Shown piece after piece: positions 27,428-36,173 of a stretch of 64,000 nucleotides of DNA. The notes under the pieces were generated by a model that was given only the letters and a program-made list of their open reading frames with translations, was not told where the DNA came from and searched no databases. This DNA is from Streptomyces sp. NRRL F-4489 (GTDB taxonomy: Bacteria; Actinomycetota; Actinomycetes; Streptomycetales; Streptomycetaceae). Position numbers and translations under genes: made by a program. The stretch spans positions 103,652-167,651 of the forward strand of contig NZ_LLZI01000243.1 in assembly GCF_001509485.1 (NCBI RefSeq), read 5' to 3'. Within the stretch, counting starts at the first letter, position 1. Every line of letters starts with the position of its first letter.

Positions 27428-27455
27428 TACCGCCCTGCCCGGGAGCGCTTCGCCC

Positions 27456-27824
27456 TCACGTCTCCTCATCCAAGCGGATCGCCTTTCTGAGATCCTCCGC
27501 GGCCTTGCCGCCCTGCCCCTCGCGGGACTCCAGGAGGGCGGCGGCCAACGCATCGAGTTTGCGTTGGATGGCGTGTTCCGCACGGAGTTCGGAGTTCTTG
27601 AGCAGCGCGAGGAGAAGAAGGGTGACCGCGGACATGAAATGCCCCGCGAGCAGCTGGATATCCAAGGGGAGATGGGCGAGATGAACGGCGATGAACAGCG
27701 CGACCAGGGCGAGGCACAGCGTGAAGAAGGAGGGGGAACTGGTGAAATGGGATGCTCTTTCGGCCAGTTCGGCGAATCGTCCGCGTTCGCTTCCGCCGCG
27801 GTCCACCGGGTGTCGAAGGGTCAT
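27456..27824 (-). CDS. Low-affinity iron permease family membrane protein (PF04120-like)
   Basis: This 122-residue protein has two hydrophobic helices (FFTLCLALVALFIAVHLA and LLAGHFMSAVTLLLLALL) followed by the family-typical NSELRAEHAIQRKLDALAAAL. It resembles small bacterial proteins of the low-affinity iron permease family; transport is not proven for these. GGAGG lies only one base before the ATG at 27824, unusually close, so the true start may differ. Cytoplasmic acidic C-terminus. Confidence 0.75.
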   Translation of the reverse strand: MTLRHPVDRGGSERGRFAELAERASHFTSSPSFFTLCLALVALFIAVHLAHLPLDIQLLAGHFMSAVTLLLLALLKNSELRAEHAIQRKLDALAAALLESREGQGGKAAEDLRKAIRLDEET

Positions 27825-27999
27825 TCCTCCTGAATACTGGATGCGGAGGGAGGGGCGGCGATCGCCATGCCGTTGGCCGGGCTCGTAATTGCCCGGGCAG
27901 GTGGCCAGGGCGTCGCCGGTGGCGGGGGAGCGTACGTGCTGGCCGTCCTGCCGGGACCAGGTGCCCAACGAAGGAATGCGTCCCGCCCAGAGACATGCG

Positions 28000-28379
28000 C
28001 TAGCTGTCGACTGGCGTGGTTCCCCGGATCTGCGCCGTCAGTGGCCGCATATCGTCATCCGTGATGGCAGCGCGAAAACCCGCCGAAACGAGAACCCCGA
28101 TAATCGCATCCCGCATGTATGTCGCAACAGCACCCGCATGGCGAATTTCTCGAGACTGATACTTGCCACTGCGCATGCTTTCGACCGCCTCGGCGGAGAG
28201 CCTCGGGTGAGGCTTCCATCTCACGAATACCCCGCCAGCCGCATCATCGCCAAGATCAACCTCAATCCCGGCTCCAGTGTTCCCCTTGTCGTTTACCAGT
28301 TGGAAAGCAGGGATCCGGCCCGTTCCAATTCTCGCTGAACCCTGTCTGCCAGCTCCTTCCGCTCGGCGACAATCCTGTC
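28000..28379 (-). pseudogene. Frameshifted remnant of a small hypothetical protein
   Basis: Two minus-strand frames join into one sensible protein. The first (to about 28316) reads IVAERKELADRVQRELERAG and stops at 28294. The second, one frame over, reads on from IPAFQLVNDKGNTGAGIEVD through VRWKPHPRLSAEAVESM and VATYMRDAIIGVLVSAGFRA to the TAG at 28000. Adding one G near 28315 would restore a continuous frame. No ATG, GTG or TTG with a ribosome site opens the first part, so the 5' end is probably also lost. Base composition is lower in GC than the neighbours. Function unknown; a sequencing error is the main alternative. Confidence 0.55.
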
Positions 28380-28474
28380 GCTGACGTTGTCAGGGGTGTT
28401 GGTGGCGGGCGTCGTACGGTGGGGAGGGTGCGCTCCTCCGGAGTGGAGGGCAGGCAGCTCAGAGGGAGGACAGG

Positions 28475-28723
28475 GTGACAGTGACGCAGAGTTCAGGCGC
28501 ATCCGTTCCCACGCGGCCGGATCCGGTGCCGCCGACGCCCGGGCCGGCTCCGGGGCCGCCTGGTCCGCAACCCGGGCCGGCGCCCGGGCCGGTCCCCGCG
28601 CCGGGGCCCGACCCCGTACCGACGCCTCCGCCGGGGCCTGAACCGGACCCGGTTCCGCCCGCTCCGACGCCGCCGATGCCTGGGCCCGGTCCGGGCCCGG
28701 CGCCCGATCCGCGTCCCGCCTGA
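28475..28723 (+). CDS. Small Pro/Gly-rich hypothetical protein
   Basis: This 82-residue frame opens at a GTG with GGAGG five bases upstream and encodes a protein that is mostly Pro, Gly, Ala and Asp in P-x-P-G-P repeats (for example PTPGPAPGPPGPQPGPAP). It has no signal peptide, Cys or aromatic core, so it should be disordered. The opposite strand is also open (Gly-rich), which follows from the repeat composition. The ribosome site favours the plus strand. Expression is unproven. Confidence 0.5.
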   Translation: MTVTQSSGASVPTRPDPVPPTPGPAPGPPGPQPGPAPGPVPAPGPDPVPTPPPGPEPDPVPPAPTPPMPGPGPGPAPDPRPA

Positions 28724-28789
28724 CGCCCTGGCCGCATTGCGGAAGAGAGGATGAGGGGTGTCCGTGGGTGGTTACCGGGGGCCGTGTGC

Positions 28790-30099
28790 TCACCGTGTCC
28801 CGATGTCGTAGGTCGTGCCGTTGCTGATGGCGCGCAGCTTGTCGGGGTTGGCCACGCTGTGGAGGGTGGTGATGCGGCCGGTGGCGTCGAAGTCGAAGGT
28901 GACGGTGGCGATGACGCGGTCCGGACCGCTGAAGACCAGGCCCGGGGCGCCGTTGATGTCGGTCAGTTCGGTTGCCTGGCGGAGGGTTCGACGCCCTGGT
29001 AGGTGACGGTGCCGATGGCCGCGAACCAGGCGGCCACCGTGGCCGCGCCCACGACCGGGCGGAGTGCCTGGCGGACCTTGCCGCCGCCGTCGGTCCGCAG
29101 AGTGACGTCCGGAGCGAGCAGTTCCATGAGGGCGTTGACGTCGCCGCCGGTCGCGGCCGCCACCAACCGCTCGGTTGCCTGGCGCTGTTGCGACCGGTCG
29201 GCGGCGAACCGCGGTCGCCTGGCCCGTACGTGTTCGCGGGCCCGGTGCGCAGCCTGCCGGACCGCCGCTTCGGAACGTTCCACCGCCTCGGCGATCTCCG
29301 CGTGACCGAAGCCGAACACCTCCTTGAGGACGAACACCGCGCGTTCGAGCGGGCTGAGCGTCTCCAGGACCACCAGCATGGCCGTCGACACCGATTCGGC
29401 GTCGGTGACCGCCTGGGAGGCGTCCGGGCCGGTGAGGATGGGTTCCGGCAGCCACGGCCCCACGTACGTTTCGCGCTGGTGGCGGGCGGAGCGCAGCCGT
29501 TCCAGCGCCACGTTGGACACGATCCGGGTCAGATATGCCTTGGGATCGGCGACCCGCGACCGGTCCGCGGCGGACCACTTGAGCCAGGCATCCTGCACCG
29601 CGTCCGGCCAGGGCGAAGCGGTCACCGTCTCCTTGTACCGGACCACCAGGCGGACGTTCAACCGCGGGTATCGGTCCGCGATCTCGGCGGCCGACTCGAT
29701 GCCGGTCAGTCCGCTGCCGGCGACCACCACCGTTCCGCTGTCCAGCCGTGCCAGGCGGTCGGCCGGCAACTCGGCGTCCTGGGGGCTGTTCAGGGTGTAC
29801 GGGTGGTCCTCGACGCCGGGCACGGTGTTCGTGTCGGCGATCCCACCCAACGCGTACACCAGCGTGTCGTAGCCCAGCAGCTGATCGTCGTCGATGCGTA
29901 CCGTCCTGGCGTCCGTACCCACCGCGGCCACCCAGCCGCGTACGAACCGCGCCCCCGTGTCCGCGAGCAGCTCCGGGATGCTCAGCTCGGCGAGCCGCCG
30001 CCCGGTCGCCGCCATGCCTGCGTAGCCTGCGCCGAGGATCACCACGTGGTGGGGCGCGTGCCGTGTCTCTGTCGCGTTGGTTCCGCTCGTTCCGTTCAT
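28790..30099 (-). pseudogene. Deletion fusion of FAD oxidoreductase and ECF41/SigJ-type sigma factor, with frameshift
   Basis: One minus-strand frame starts as an NDH-2-like FAD oxidoreductase (HHVVILGAGYAGMAA, then LAELSIPELLADTGARFV and VVVAGSGLTGIESAAEIA). Without a stop it becomes an ECF sigma factor lacking the start of region 2 (DAVQDAWLKWSAADRS, VALERLRSARHQRETYVGPW, region 4 LSPLERAVFVLKEVFGF). The SnoaL-like C-terminal domain begins (LMELLAPDVTLRTDGGG) but the frame breaks near 28983. The rest (DINGAPGLVFSGPDRVIA to the stop at 28790) is in another frame. The oxidoreductase also lacks about 35 residues after GYAGMAA. Three lesions make normal function unlikely for either parent. Residual expression of the chimera is possible. 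Confidence 0.8.
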
Positions 30100-30118
30100 C
30101 GTTCCGGCCTCCTTGGAT

Positions 30119-30175
30119 CGCTCACTCGGTCACTCGGTCGCTCGGACTCACTCGCTCGGACTCGCTCACTACGAC
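30119..30175. repeat. Low-complexity CTCGG/CTCACT repeats
   Basis: Short interleaved repeats of TCACTCGG, TCGCTCGGAC and CTCGCTC fill this stretch directly upstream of the fused oxidoreductase-sigma remnant. They look like slippage-prone simple repeats and may have contributed to rearrangement here. Confidence 0.75.
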
Positions 30176-30282
30176 CACCGGATGGGAGCAGGTGGGCCGG
30201 TTGTGACATGGAGGGGGAGTGGCGTGCGTCACGGTGACGGGTGGGACGGGGAGGGGGTGGGCGATGACGGATAACGGGCGGC

Positions 30283-30972
30283 CTATCGGGGCGAGTTGGG
30301 GGAGGTGTGGGTGGCGAGGGCCATCACCATCACCAGGGTCCATGCGCCGGCCGCGAAGGCCGCGATGCGTTCCAGGGTGCCGAAGCCGATTCCGGGATCG
30401 TGCCGGCTGAAGAACAACCAGGCCGCGAGCGTCGCGGCGGCCGCTATGGAGACGCTTACGAGGCGCAGACCGCCCGCCGCGAACCGGGAGTGGGTGGGCA
30501 GGAATCCGGTGCAGATCAGGCCGAGATTCCCCAGGCCCATGATGAGCAGCGCGCCCAGGACGTGGAGGTTCTCGTCCACGTCGGCGGGAACGAAACCGAC
30601 CAGGACCCACCCGGCGGCATCGAGGGCGAGCAGCACGCGGGCGCACGCCGAGAGCCGGCCGCGGCCCCAGAATCTCCTGGTCGCCACGATGCCGATGAGC
30701 AGCAGGATGCCGTGTACGGCAAAGGAGATGTTCATGGCGTCGTGCAGCGGGGAGCATACGTACCGAGGGCGGGAGGCGTCCCAGGTCTGGCAGTGGACAT
30801 TGCCGAGGTCGCTGATGTTGTTCTCCGCCCAGCTGAACGGCGTGTGCCAGGCGGCTGAGGCGATCAGTTGGACGATGAGGAATTGGGCGGCGCCGATGAG
30901 CCACGCGGCCGCGCCGACTCTTGCCGCCGATGAGGTGCGGGTTTCGGGGAGTGGGGTGGGTGTTGGTTTCAC
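30283..30972 (-). CDS. DUF998 family membrane protein
   Basis: A 229-residue integral membrane protein with about six hydrophobic helices. The DUF998 hallmarks are the N-terminal helix followed by SWAENNISDLGN, and VGFVPADVDENLHVLGALL. Family function is unknown. GTG at 30972 (KPTPTPLPETRT next) is my choice; another in-frame GTG lies at 31023, and neither has a strong ribosome site. Confidence 0.82.
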   Translation of the reverse strand: MKPTPTPLPETRTSSAARVGAAAWLIGAAQFLIVQLIASAAWHTPFSWAENNISDLGNVHCQTWDASRPRYVCSPLHDAMNISFAVHGILLLIGIVATRRFWGRGRLSACARVLLALDAAGWVLVGFVPADVDENLHVLGALLIMGLGNLGLICTGFLPTHSRFAAGGLRLVSVSIAAAATLAAWLFFSRHDPGIGFGTLERIAAFAAGAWTLVMVMALATHTSPNSPR

Positions 30973-31202
30973 GATGCCCGTTTCTGGAATGAACGTCCGT
31001 GGGGTTTTGTCTCGCCGGTCCACTGCGCCGGGTTTCCCATCGGCCTGCGTCGCCGGTTGCCGAACGTTCTCAGCTGACCGGGTCTCTGCGCATCGCTGCG
31101 GCGGGGGAGCGGGGAGTGGCTCTTCCGGGGGAGGCGGGGGCGATGCCTGGGGTTATGGAAATCCCGTTGGCGGGGCAGGGGTACGGCCGTAGGGTCACGG
31201 GC

Positions 31203-31589
31203 ATGTCCCTACGTCTTCGTCTGCGTCACGCACTGCCGGGAGCGATGCGAGCCCGGGACAAGGCCGCGGTCAGCGCCTTGCGTTCCACGCTCGCCGCGTT
31301 GGACAACGCCGAGGCGGTGCGCGTGGACGCGTCCGAGCTGCGTGGCGTGGCTCTTGAGACGTCACCGGTTGGTGTCGGCTCAACGGAAGTGGCGCGGCGG
31401 GAGCTGAGCGAAGCAGACGTCGTGTCCGTCGTACGCGGCGAGGCCGAGGAACGACTCGCTGCCGCGGCTCAGTTGACGGCGCCCGCGCACGCCGACCGGG
31501 CGGCACGGCTCCGAGAGGAGGCCGCGGTGCTGCTGCGGTTCCTCAACGGGTCGGAGGCCGGAGACGGGGCTCAGCTTGTGTGCGAATGA
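31203..31589 (+). CDS. GatB/YqeY domain protein
   Basis: A 128-residue protein similar to the GatB/YqeY family: LRLRLRHALPGAMRARDKAA, ALRSTLAALDNAEAV, then LSEADVVSVVRGEAEERLAA and a terminal helix. The family shares the tRNA-binding tail of the GatB amidotransferase subunit; the free-standing role is unclear. It is a little shorter than usual (about 150). The ATG at 31203 fits the family start; the ribosome site is weak. Confidence 0.82.
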   Translation: MSLRLRLRHALPGAMRARDKAAVSALRSTLAALDNAEAVRVDASELRGVALETSPVGVGSTEVARRELSEADVVSVVRGEAEERLAAAAQLTAPAHADRAARLREEAAVLLRFLNGSEAGDGAQLVCE

Positions 31590-31646
31590 AGGCGAACGTA
31601 GGGGGTTGGTGACCTCGTGTTGGTGACGCCTGCGCGCCGAAACCCC

Positions 31647-33110
31647 TCACCGTTGTGCCTGGCGGGGCTGCGTTCTCCCTGACGCCGGGCTCAGCCAGGC
31701 AGCGGTCACGGTGACGGCGGCGGCGGTCAGCAGGACGAGCAGTGCCCACCGGGGGCCGTCGAGGGCGGCGTGGGCCGGGGCCAGGTGCAGGGCGAGGGTG
31801 ACGAGGGCGACGCCGAGCGCGGTGCCCAGTCCTCGGGTCATGTTGACCAGTCCGCCGCCGGTGCCGGACGAGGCGGTGGGGACGGCACCCATGATCAGGG
31901 TGTTGTTGGCCGGGGTGAAGACGCCCAGGCCCAGTCCCAGCAGGGCGAGCAGCGATGCCAGCCAGGCAGGGCTGAAGGGCGTGGCGAGCAGCGCGGCCAG
32001 GGTGCCGGTGCAGACGGCGGCGCCCAGCAGGCACCGTCCGCGGTCGGTGAGAGTCGGCGGCAGCAGGCGGTCCGCCGTCGTGGCGGCGAGCGCGAAGCCG
32101 GCCGGCAGCGCGGTGAGTACCGCGCCCGCGGTCAGTTCGGAATAGCCTGCCTGGGACAGGACGACGGGGACGAGGACGAGCGGGCCGAAGAGCACCAGAT
32201 ACCCGCAGAGGGCGCCGACGAGGCCGGAGGAGACCGCCCGGCGGCGCAGCAGCGACAGGTCGAGGAGCGGCGCGGCGGCTCGTCGCTGGTGGGCGGCGAA
32301 CGCCCAGGCCGCGGCGGCGCAGAGCGCGAACAGACCGGCGACCGCCCAGCCGGGCACCGGAAGTCCGGAGGCTGCCGAGACGCCCAGCAGGCCGGCGGTC
32401 GTGGCCGCGGACAGCAGGGCGAACCCGGGCCAGTCGAAGCCCTCGGCGTGGTGGCGGATGCGGGTGCGGGGCAGCAGATAGTGGCCGGCGACCAGGGCGA
32501 TCACGCCGACCGGCACGTTGACGCCGAAGACCCAGCGCCAGCCCAGGGTGGAGACCAGTGCCCCGCCGACGGTGGGGCCCAGCGCCAGGCCGAGTGCCTG
32601 GGCGGCGGCCTGGACGCCGAGGGCGGTGCGCATCCGCGCGCGCGGGGCGCTGGTGGCGACCAGGGCCACGCTGTTGGCCTGCATCATCGCCGCCCCGGCG
32701 GCCTGAAGGACCCGGAACCCGATGAGCGCCCCCAGGGACGGGGCCAGTCCGCAGGCGGCGGACGCGGCGGTGAAGACGACGAACCCGTAGAGGTAGAACA
32801 GCTTGCGGCCGTGCGCGTCCGCCAGTCTGCCCACCGGTATGAGCAGGGCGACGAGGGTGAGCAGGTACGCGAGGGAGACCCACTCCACGGCGGCCAGCTG
32901 GGCCCCGAACTCCGTACGCAGACTGGCGTAGGTGAGGGTGACGATGCTGGCGTCGAGCTGGCCCATGAACGCGCCGAAGCACACCGTGGCGACGGCCAGC
33001 CACCAGGCTCCGGGGCGGCAGCGTATCCGCTCCGGACGCGGCCGTTCGGTCATCAGGGCCGCCGGAACCAGGCGGCGACGCAACGGGTGAGCGGTGCTTC
33101 GGCCAGTCAC
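31647..33110 (-). CDS. MFS drug efflux transporter (DHA2/EmrB-QacA family)
   Basis: The 487-residue permease has about 14 predicted helices and the MFS signatures of the 14-TM drug:H+ antiporters: motif D1/A region VGRLADAHGRKLFYLYGFVV, GFRVLQAAGAAMMQANSVAL, and the antiporter motif C ALGLALGPTVGGALVSTLGW. Export of a drug or toxic metabolite is expected. Its regulator is probably the MarR gene just upstream, with a palindrome between them. GTG at 33110 has GGGGGA upstream; an ATG 19 codons on is an alternative. Confidence 0.92.
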   Translation of the reverse strand: MTGRSTAHPLRRRLVPAALMTERPRPERIRCRPGAWWLAVATVCFGAFMGQLDASIVTLTYASLRTEFGAQLAAVEWVSLAYLLTLVALLIPVGRLADAHGRKLFYLYGFVVFTAASAACGLAPSLGALIGFRVLQAAGAAMMQANSVALVATSAPRARMRTALGVQAAAQALGLALGPTVGGALVSTLGWRWVFGVNVPVGVIALVAGHYLLPRTRIRHHAEGFDWPGFALLSAATTAGLLGVSAASGLPVPGWAVAGLFALCAAAAWAFAAHQRRAAAPLLDLSLLRRRAVSSGLVGALCGYLVLFGPLVLVPVVLSQAGYSELTAGAVLTALPAGFALAATTADRLLPPTLTDRGRCLLGAAVCTGTLAALLATPFSPAWLASLLALLGLGLGVFTPANNTLIMGAVPTASSGTGGGLVNMTRGLGTALGVALVTLALHLAPAHAALDGPRWALLVLLTAAAVTVTAAWLSPASGRTQPRQAQR

Positions 33111-33281
33111 AGCGTCCCCCCTGGTGGAAAGGCGGAGGTCGGTTGGTCGTCGTCCGGGGGCGGGTTCGCCCTCGGGCCCGGTGCCGGTTGGTCCTTGGTC
33201 CGATCACGGTGGGTCGGCGGGTCGGCGGTCCGGTGACGGCGCTGCCGCGGGTGTCGCGGCGTTCCGTCCCTCCCTACATTA

Positions 33282-33312
33282 CATCGGCTACCGAAATATT
33301 CGGTAGCCGATG
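33282..33312. promoter_or_regulatory. Palindromic operator, 12-bp arms
   Basis: CATCGGCTACCG (33282-33293) and CGGTAGCCGATG (33301-33312) are perfect complements around an AT-rich 7-bp centre that is itself nearly symmetric (AAATATT). It lies 170 bp upstream of the MFS start and 31 bp past the MarR stop. A MarR-type dimer site controlling the pump is the best reading. Without a T-run it is less likely to be a terminator. Confidence 0.7.
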
Positions 33313-33343
33313 CGTGGGATGGTGGCACGCGGTGACCGTGCCG

Positions 33344-33958
33344 CTACTCCTCGCCGTCTTCCAGGAACTCCGCGACGCGGAACAGGGCAGGCAGCGCGGC
33401 CCGGACGGCGGCGCGGTCGGCCTCGTCCAGCGAAGCCAACGCGGCGTCCAGGCGGTTCTCGTGGGCGCGCGTCCACGCCGCGAGCTGTTCCTTTCCAGCA
33501 TCGGTCAGGGTGACGACGGAAGCGCGGCGGTCCGCGGGATCGACGCCGCGGGCGACCAGCCCGGCGTTGATCATCTGGCCGATGAGGCCGCTGACCGTGC
33601 TGGCCGCCAGCCGTTGGCGGGCCGCCAGGTCTCCGATGCGGGCCGGTGAGTGTTCGGCGAGCACCTGGAGCAGTTCGACCTGGGCCATGGGGAGCGTTTC
33701 CCATGGGTAGTCGGTGCGGATCGAGGCGCGCAGGGCGCGTCGGAGGCGGGTGACGGCCTCGGTCAGCAGACGGGAATCCGTGGCGTTCCCCGTCCGGTGT
33801 GCGGTGCCGGCCTGGCGCGCGGGAGCCATCGGGTCCGCGGGAACGGTCTGGTGTGCCGGAATCGTCGGATCCGCGGGAACCATCCGGTGTCCGGACACCG
33901 TCTCATGTGCGGGGACCGCCTCACCTGCGGAACGGCGGGAGCGTGACTGCGGGGGCAT
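33344..33958 (-). CDS. MarR family transcriptional regulator
   Basis: The protein is 204 residues. A variable N-terminus of about 60 residues carries imperfect Pro/Ala/Asp repeats (HQTVPADPMAPARQ and similar). The MarR winged helix follows: WETLPMAQVELLQVLAEH, recognition region ARQRLAASTVSGLIGQMI, wing VDPADRRASVVTLTDAGK, and C-terminal dimer helices. It sits directly upstream of the efflux gene on the same strand and is the likely repressor of that pump, binding the 33282-33312 palindrome. ATG at 33958 or GTG at 33976 could be the start; neither has a good ribosome site. Confidence 0.9.
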   Translation of the reverse strand: MPPQSRSRRSAGEAVPAHETVSGHRMVPADPTIPAHQTVPADPMAPARQAGTAHRTGNATDSRLLTEAVTRLRRALRASIRTDYPWETLPMAQVELLQVLAEHSPARIGDLAARQRLAASTVSGLIGQMINAGLVARGVDPADRRASVVTLTDAGKEQLAAWTRAHENRLDAALASLDEADRAAVRAALPALFRVAEFLEDGEE

Positions 33959-34078
33959 GGACGGCACTTTACCCACGGCGCAGACCGGTCATCCCGGGAG
34001 GAATTTCGGTGTCCGAGGTAATCTCGGGCGCGTCCTTCCCGGCAGACCGCCGGGCCCGCCGTGAGAACGGTCGACCGT

Positions 34079-35011
34079 ATGAATCTGGCGTCCGCGCCGA
34101 TGAACCTGGCGTATCTGCCGAGCCCGTCCCAGGGTGTCTGGCACCTGGGCCCCATACCCATCCGCGCCTACGCACTCTGCATCCTGCTCGGCATCTTCGT
34201 GGCCGTGTGGTTGTCGCAGCGCCGGTGGGCGGCGCGCGGCAGGGACCCGCAGGAGATCGCCGACATAGCGATGTGGGCGGTGCCGTTCGGACTGCTGGGC
34301 GGCCGGCTGTACCACGTGATCACCGACCCCGAGCTGTACTTCGCACCGGGCAAGCACCCCATCGAGGCGCTCTACGTCTGGAACGGCGGGCTCGGTATCC
34401 CCGGCGCGGTCGCGCTCGGCGCGTTCGGTGCCTGGCTGGGGTGCCGGCGCCGCGGCATCCGACTGGCCGACTTCGCCGACGCGGTCGCCCCCGGCCTGGT
34501 CCTCGCCCAAGGCATCGGCCGCTGGGGCAACTACTTCAACCAGGAGCTTTTCGGCGGCCCCACCGACCTGCCGTGGAAGCTGCTGATCGACCCGGCCCAC
34601 CGGCCGCCGGACAGCCCCGCGGTCGCCTTCTACCACCCCACCTTCCTCTACGAATCCCTGTGGGACATCGGCGTGATGGCCCTGCTGCTCTGGCTGGACC
34701 GCCGGTACCGGCTTCCGCGCGGCCGGCTGTTCGCCTGCTACGTCCTGGCGTACGCGGTGGGACGGGCCTGGATCGAGGCGCTGCGCATCGATCACGCCAA
34801 CCACTTCCTGGGGCTGCGGCTGAACGACTGGGTCTCGGCCGGGCTGATCCTCGCCGCCCTGGTCTATCTGATCGCCACGTGGCGGCGCACCGGCACCGAA
34901 CGGGCGGAACGGGGTGACGCCGAGCCCCAGGACAGCACGAGGGCGAAGAGCCTGGCGGCCGATGGCGGCTCGGAGGCCGACGACACGCCGGCAGGCACCC
35001 GGAAGCGTTAG
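34079..35011 (+). CDS. lgt: Prolipoprotein diacylglyceryl transferase
   Basis: A 310-residue membrane enzyme with seven hydrophobic helices and the Lgt signature GRWGNYFNQELFGGPTDLPW, plus GLLGGRLYHVITD and PTFLYESLWDIGVM. It transfers diacylglycerol from phosphatidylglycerol to the lipobox Cys of prolipoproteins. Streptomyces genomes often carry two lgt genes, so this may be one of a pair. The hydrophilic C-terminal tail of about 45 residues is typical for the genus. ATG at 34079 is favoured over one six codons earlier. Confidence 0.95.
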   Translation: MNLASAPMNLAYLPSPSQGVWHLGPIPIRAYALCILLGIFVAVWLSQRRWAARGRDPQEIADIAMWAVPFGLLGGRLYHVITDPELYFAPGKHPIEALYVWNGGLGIPGAVALGAFGAWLGCRRRGIRLADFADAVAPGLVLAQGIGRWGNYFNQELFGGPTDLPWKLLIDPAHRPPDSPAVAFYHPTFLYESLWDIGVMALLLWLDRRYRLPRGRLFACYVLAYAVGRAWIEALRIDHANHFLGLRLNDWVSAGLILAALVYLIATWRRTGTERAERGDAEPQDSTRAKSLAADGGSEADDTPAGTRKR

Positions 35012-35068
35012 TACGCGGTTCATCCGCGGCCCACCCGGCGGGACGGCACCGGCGGCCGCCGCCCCGGC

Positions 35069-36136
35069 TCAGCCTTCCGATGCCTGGCCGCCGAACAGGG
35101 CGACCGCCTCCCGCCCCCGTGCCTGGTTTTCCGCGACGTACGGGCGCAGTTCGGCCTCGTAGGCGGCGAAGGCGGTGCGGTGGTCGCCATTGGCGGCCGC
35201 GAGGTTGCGGGCCAGGGAGCGGGCGGCGAGGAGCGCCTGGGAGGTGCCCATCCCGGAGGTGGGGGCCGCGCAGTAGCCGGCGTCGCCGAGCAGTGCGATG
35301 CGGCCGTTCGACCAGCGGTCGAGCTGGACCTGGCAGGTGGAGGCGAAGTAGAAGTCCTCGGCCTGGGCCATGGCGTCGAGCAGGCGCGGGACCTGCCAGC
35401 CGCGGCCGGCGAAGGCGGTGCGTACCGCGTCCTGCTGTTCGGCCCGGGGCCGCCGGTCCAGCGCGGGGGAGTCCGTGGCGAAGGAGAGGCTGACGGTGAG
35501 CCGTTCGGGATCGCCGGCGCTGAAGAGGTAGACGGCGGTGTTCCCGGCAGGCTGCAGTACGCCTTCGCGGTCCAGGCCGAGGAAGTTGCCGGTGGTGAAG
35601 CCGGCCCCCGACATGCCCAGGTGGTGCAGCACCTGCTCGTGGGGGGCGAACGCCAGGCGCCGCACCCGCGAGTAGACCCCGTCGGCCCCGAAGACCAGGT
35701 CGAACTCCCGGGTGGCGGCCTTCTCGAACTCCACGGTGACGCCGCCCCCGTGCTCGGTCAGCGCCACGATCGAATCGTCGAAGAGGTACTCGACGTCGTC
35801 GGCGGTGATGCGGTGCAGGATGCGCGTCACGTCGCTCTTGGGCACCTCCAGTTCGCCGGCGAACGCCTCGGCCGGCAGCCGCCCGCTCTCGGCTCCGGCC
35901 TCGTCGAGCAGCGCGGTGCCGCGCATGGCGGTGTCGTGGGCGCGGACCTCGGCGAGGACGCCGAGTTCGTCCAGGACCTCGAAGGCGGCGCCGCGGAAGT
36001 CGACGGCGTAGCCGCCGCCGCGCACGGCGGGGGCGCGTTCGACGACGGTCACCCGGTATCCGTCGCGGTGCAGCAGGTGGGCCAGGGCGGGTCCGGCGAC
36101 GCTCGCACCCGAGATCAGAACGTTGATTGCGGTCAT
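35069..36136 (-). CDS. FAD-dependent aromatic/antibiotic monooxygenase (PHBH/TetX-like)
   Basis: This 355-residue flavoprotein has the FAD Rossmann motif ISGASVAGPALAHLLHRDGY, the DG-like motif LVFGADGVYSRVRRLAF, and the GD motif ALLGDAGYCAAPTSGMGTSQ. These define class A flavin monooxygenases. It may hydroxylate an aromatic compound or an antibiotic. The start is seven bases after a good -10 sequence, so the mRNA is probably leaderless. It is divergent from a TetR gene, which is the likely regulator. Confidence 0.92.
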   Translation of the reverse strand: MTAINVLISGASVAGPALAHLLHRDGYRVTVVERAPAVRGGGYAVDFRGAAFEVLDELGVLAEVRAHDTAMRGTALLDEAGAESGRLPAEAFAGELEVPKSDVTRILHRITADDVEYLFDDSIVALTEHGGGVTVEFEKAATREFDLVFGADGVYSRVRRLAFAPHEQVLHHLGMSGAGFTTGNFLGLDREGVLQPAGNTAVYLFSAGDPERLTVSLSFATDSPALDRRPRAEQQDAVRTAFAGRGWQVPRLLDAMAQAEDFYFASTCQVQLDRWSNGRIALLGDAGYCAAPTSGMGTSQALLAARSLARNLAAANGDHRTAFAAYEAELRPYVAENQARGREAVALFGGQASEG

Positions 36137-36143
36137 GGCGAGG

Positions 36144-36173
36144 ACGGTAGCGGGGTCTTGTCCATATGGTCAA
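36144..36173 (-). promoter_or_regulatory. Predicted promoter of the flavin monooxygenase gene
   Basis: On the minus strand TTGACC (36168-36173) and TACCGT (36144-36149) are separated by 18 bp. The ATG follows seven bases later, giving a leaderless transcript. The -35 box lies within a direct repeat that may be the regulator's site. Confidence 0.55.

Noticed and set aside
27889..28338. Plus-strand open frame over the frameshifted remnant
   Set aside because: Codon usage is poor and the minus strand joins into a more protein-like sequence. I kept the minus-strand remnant instead.
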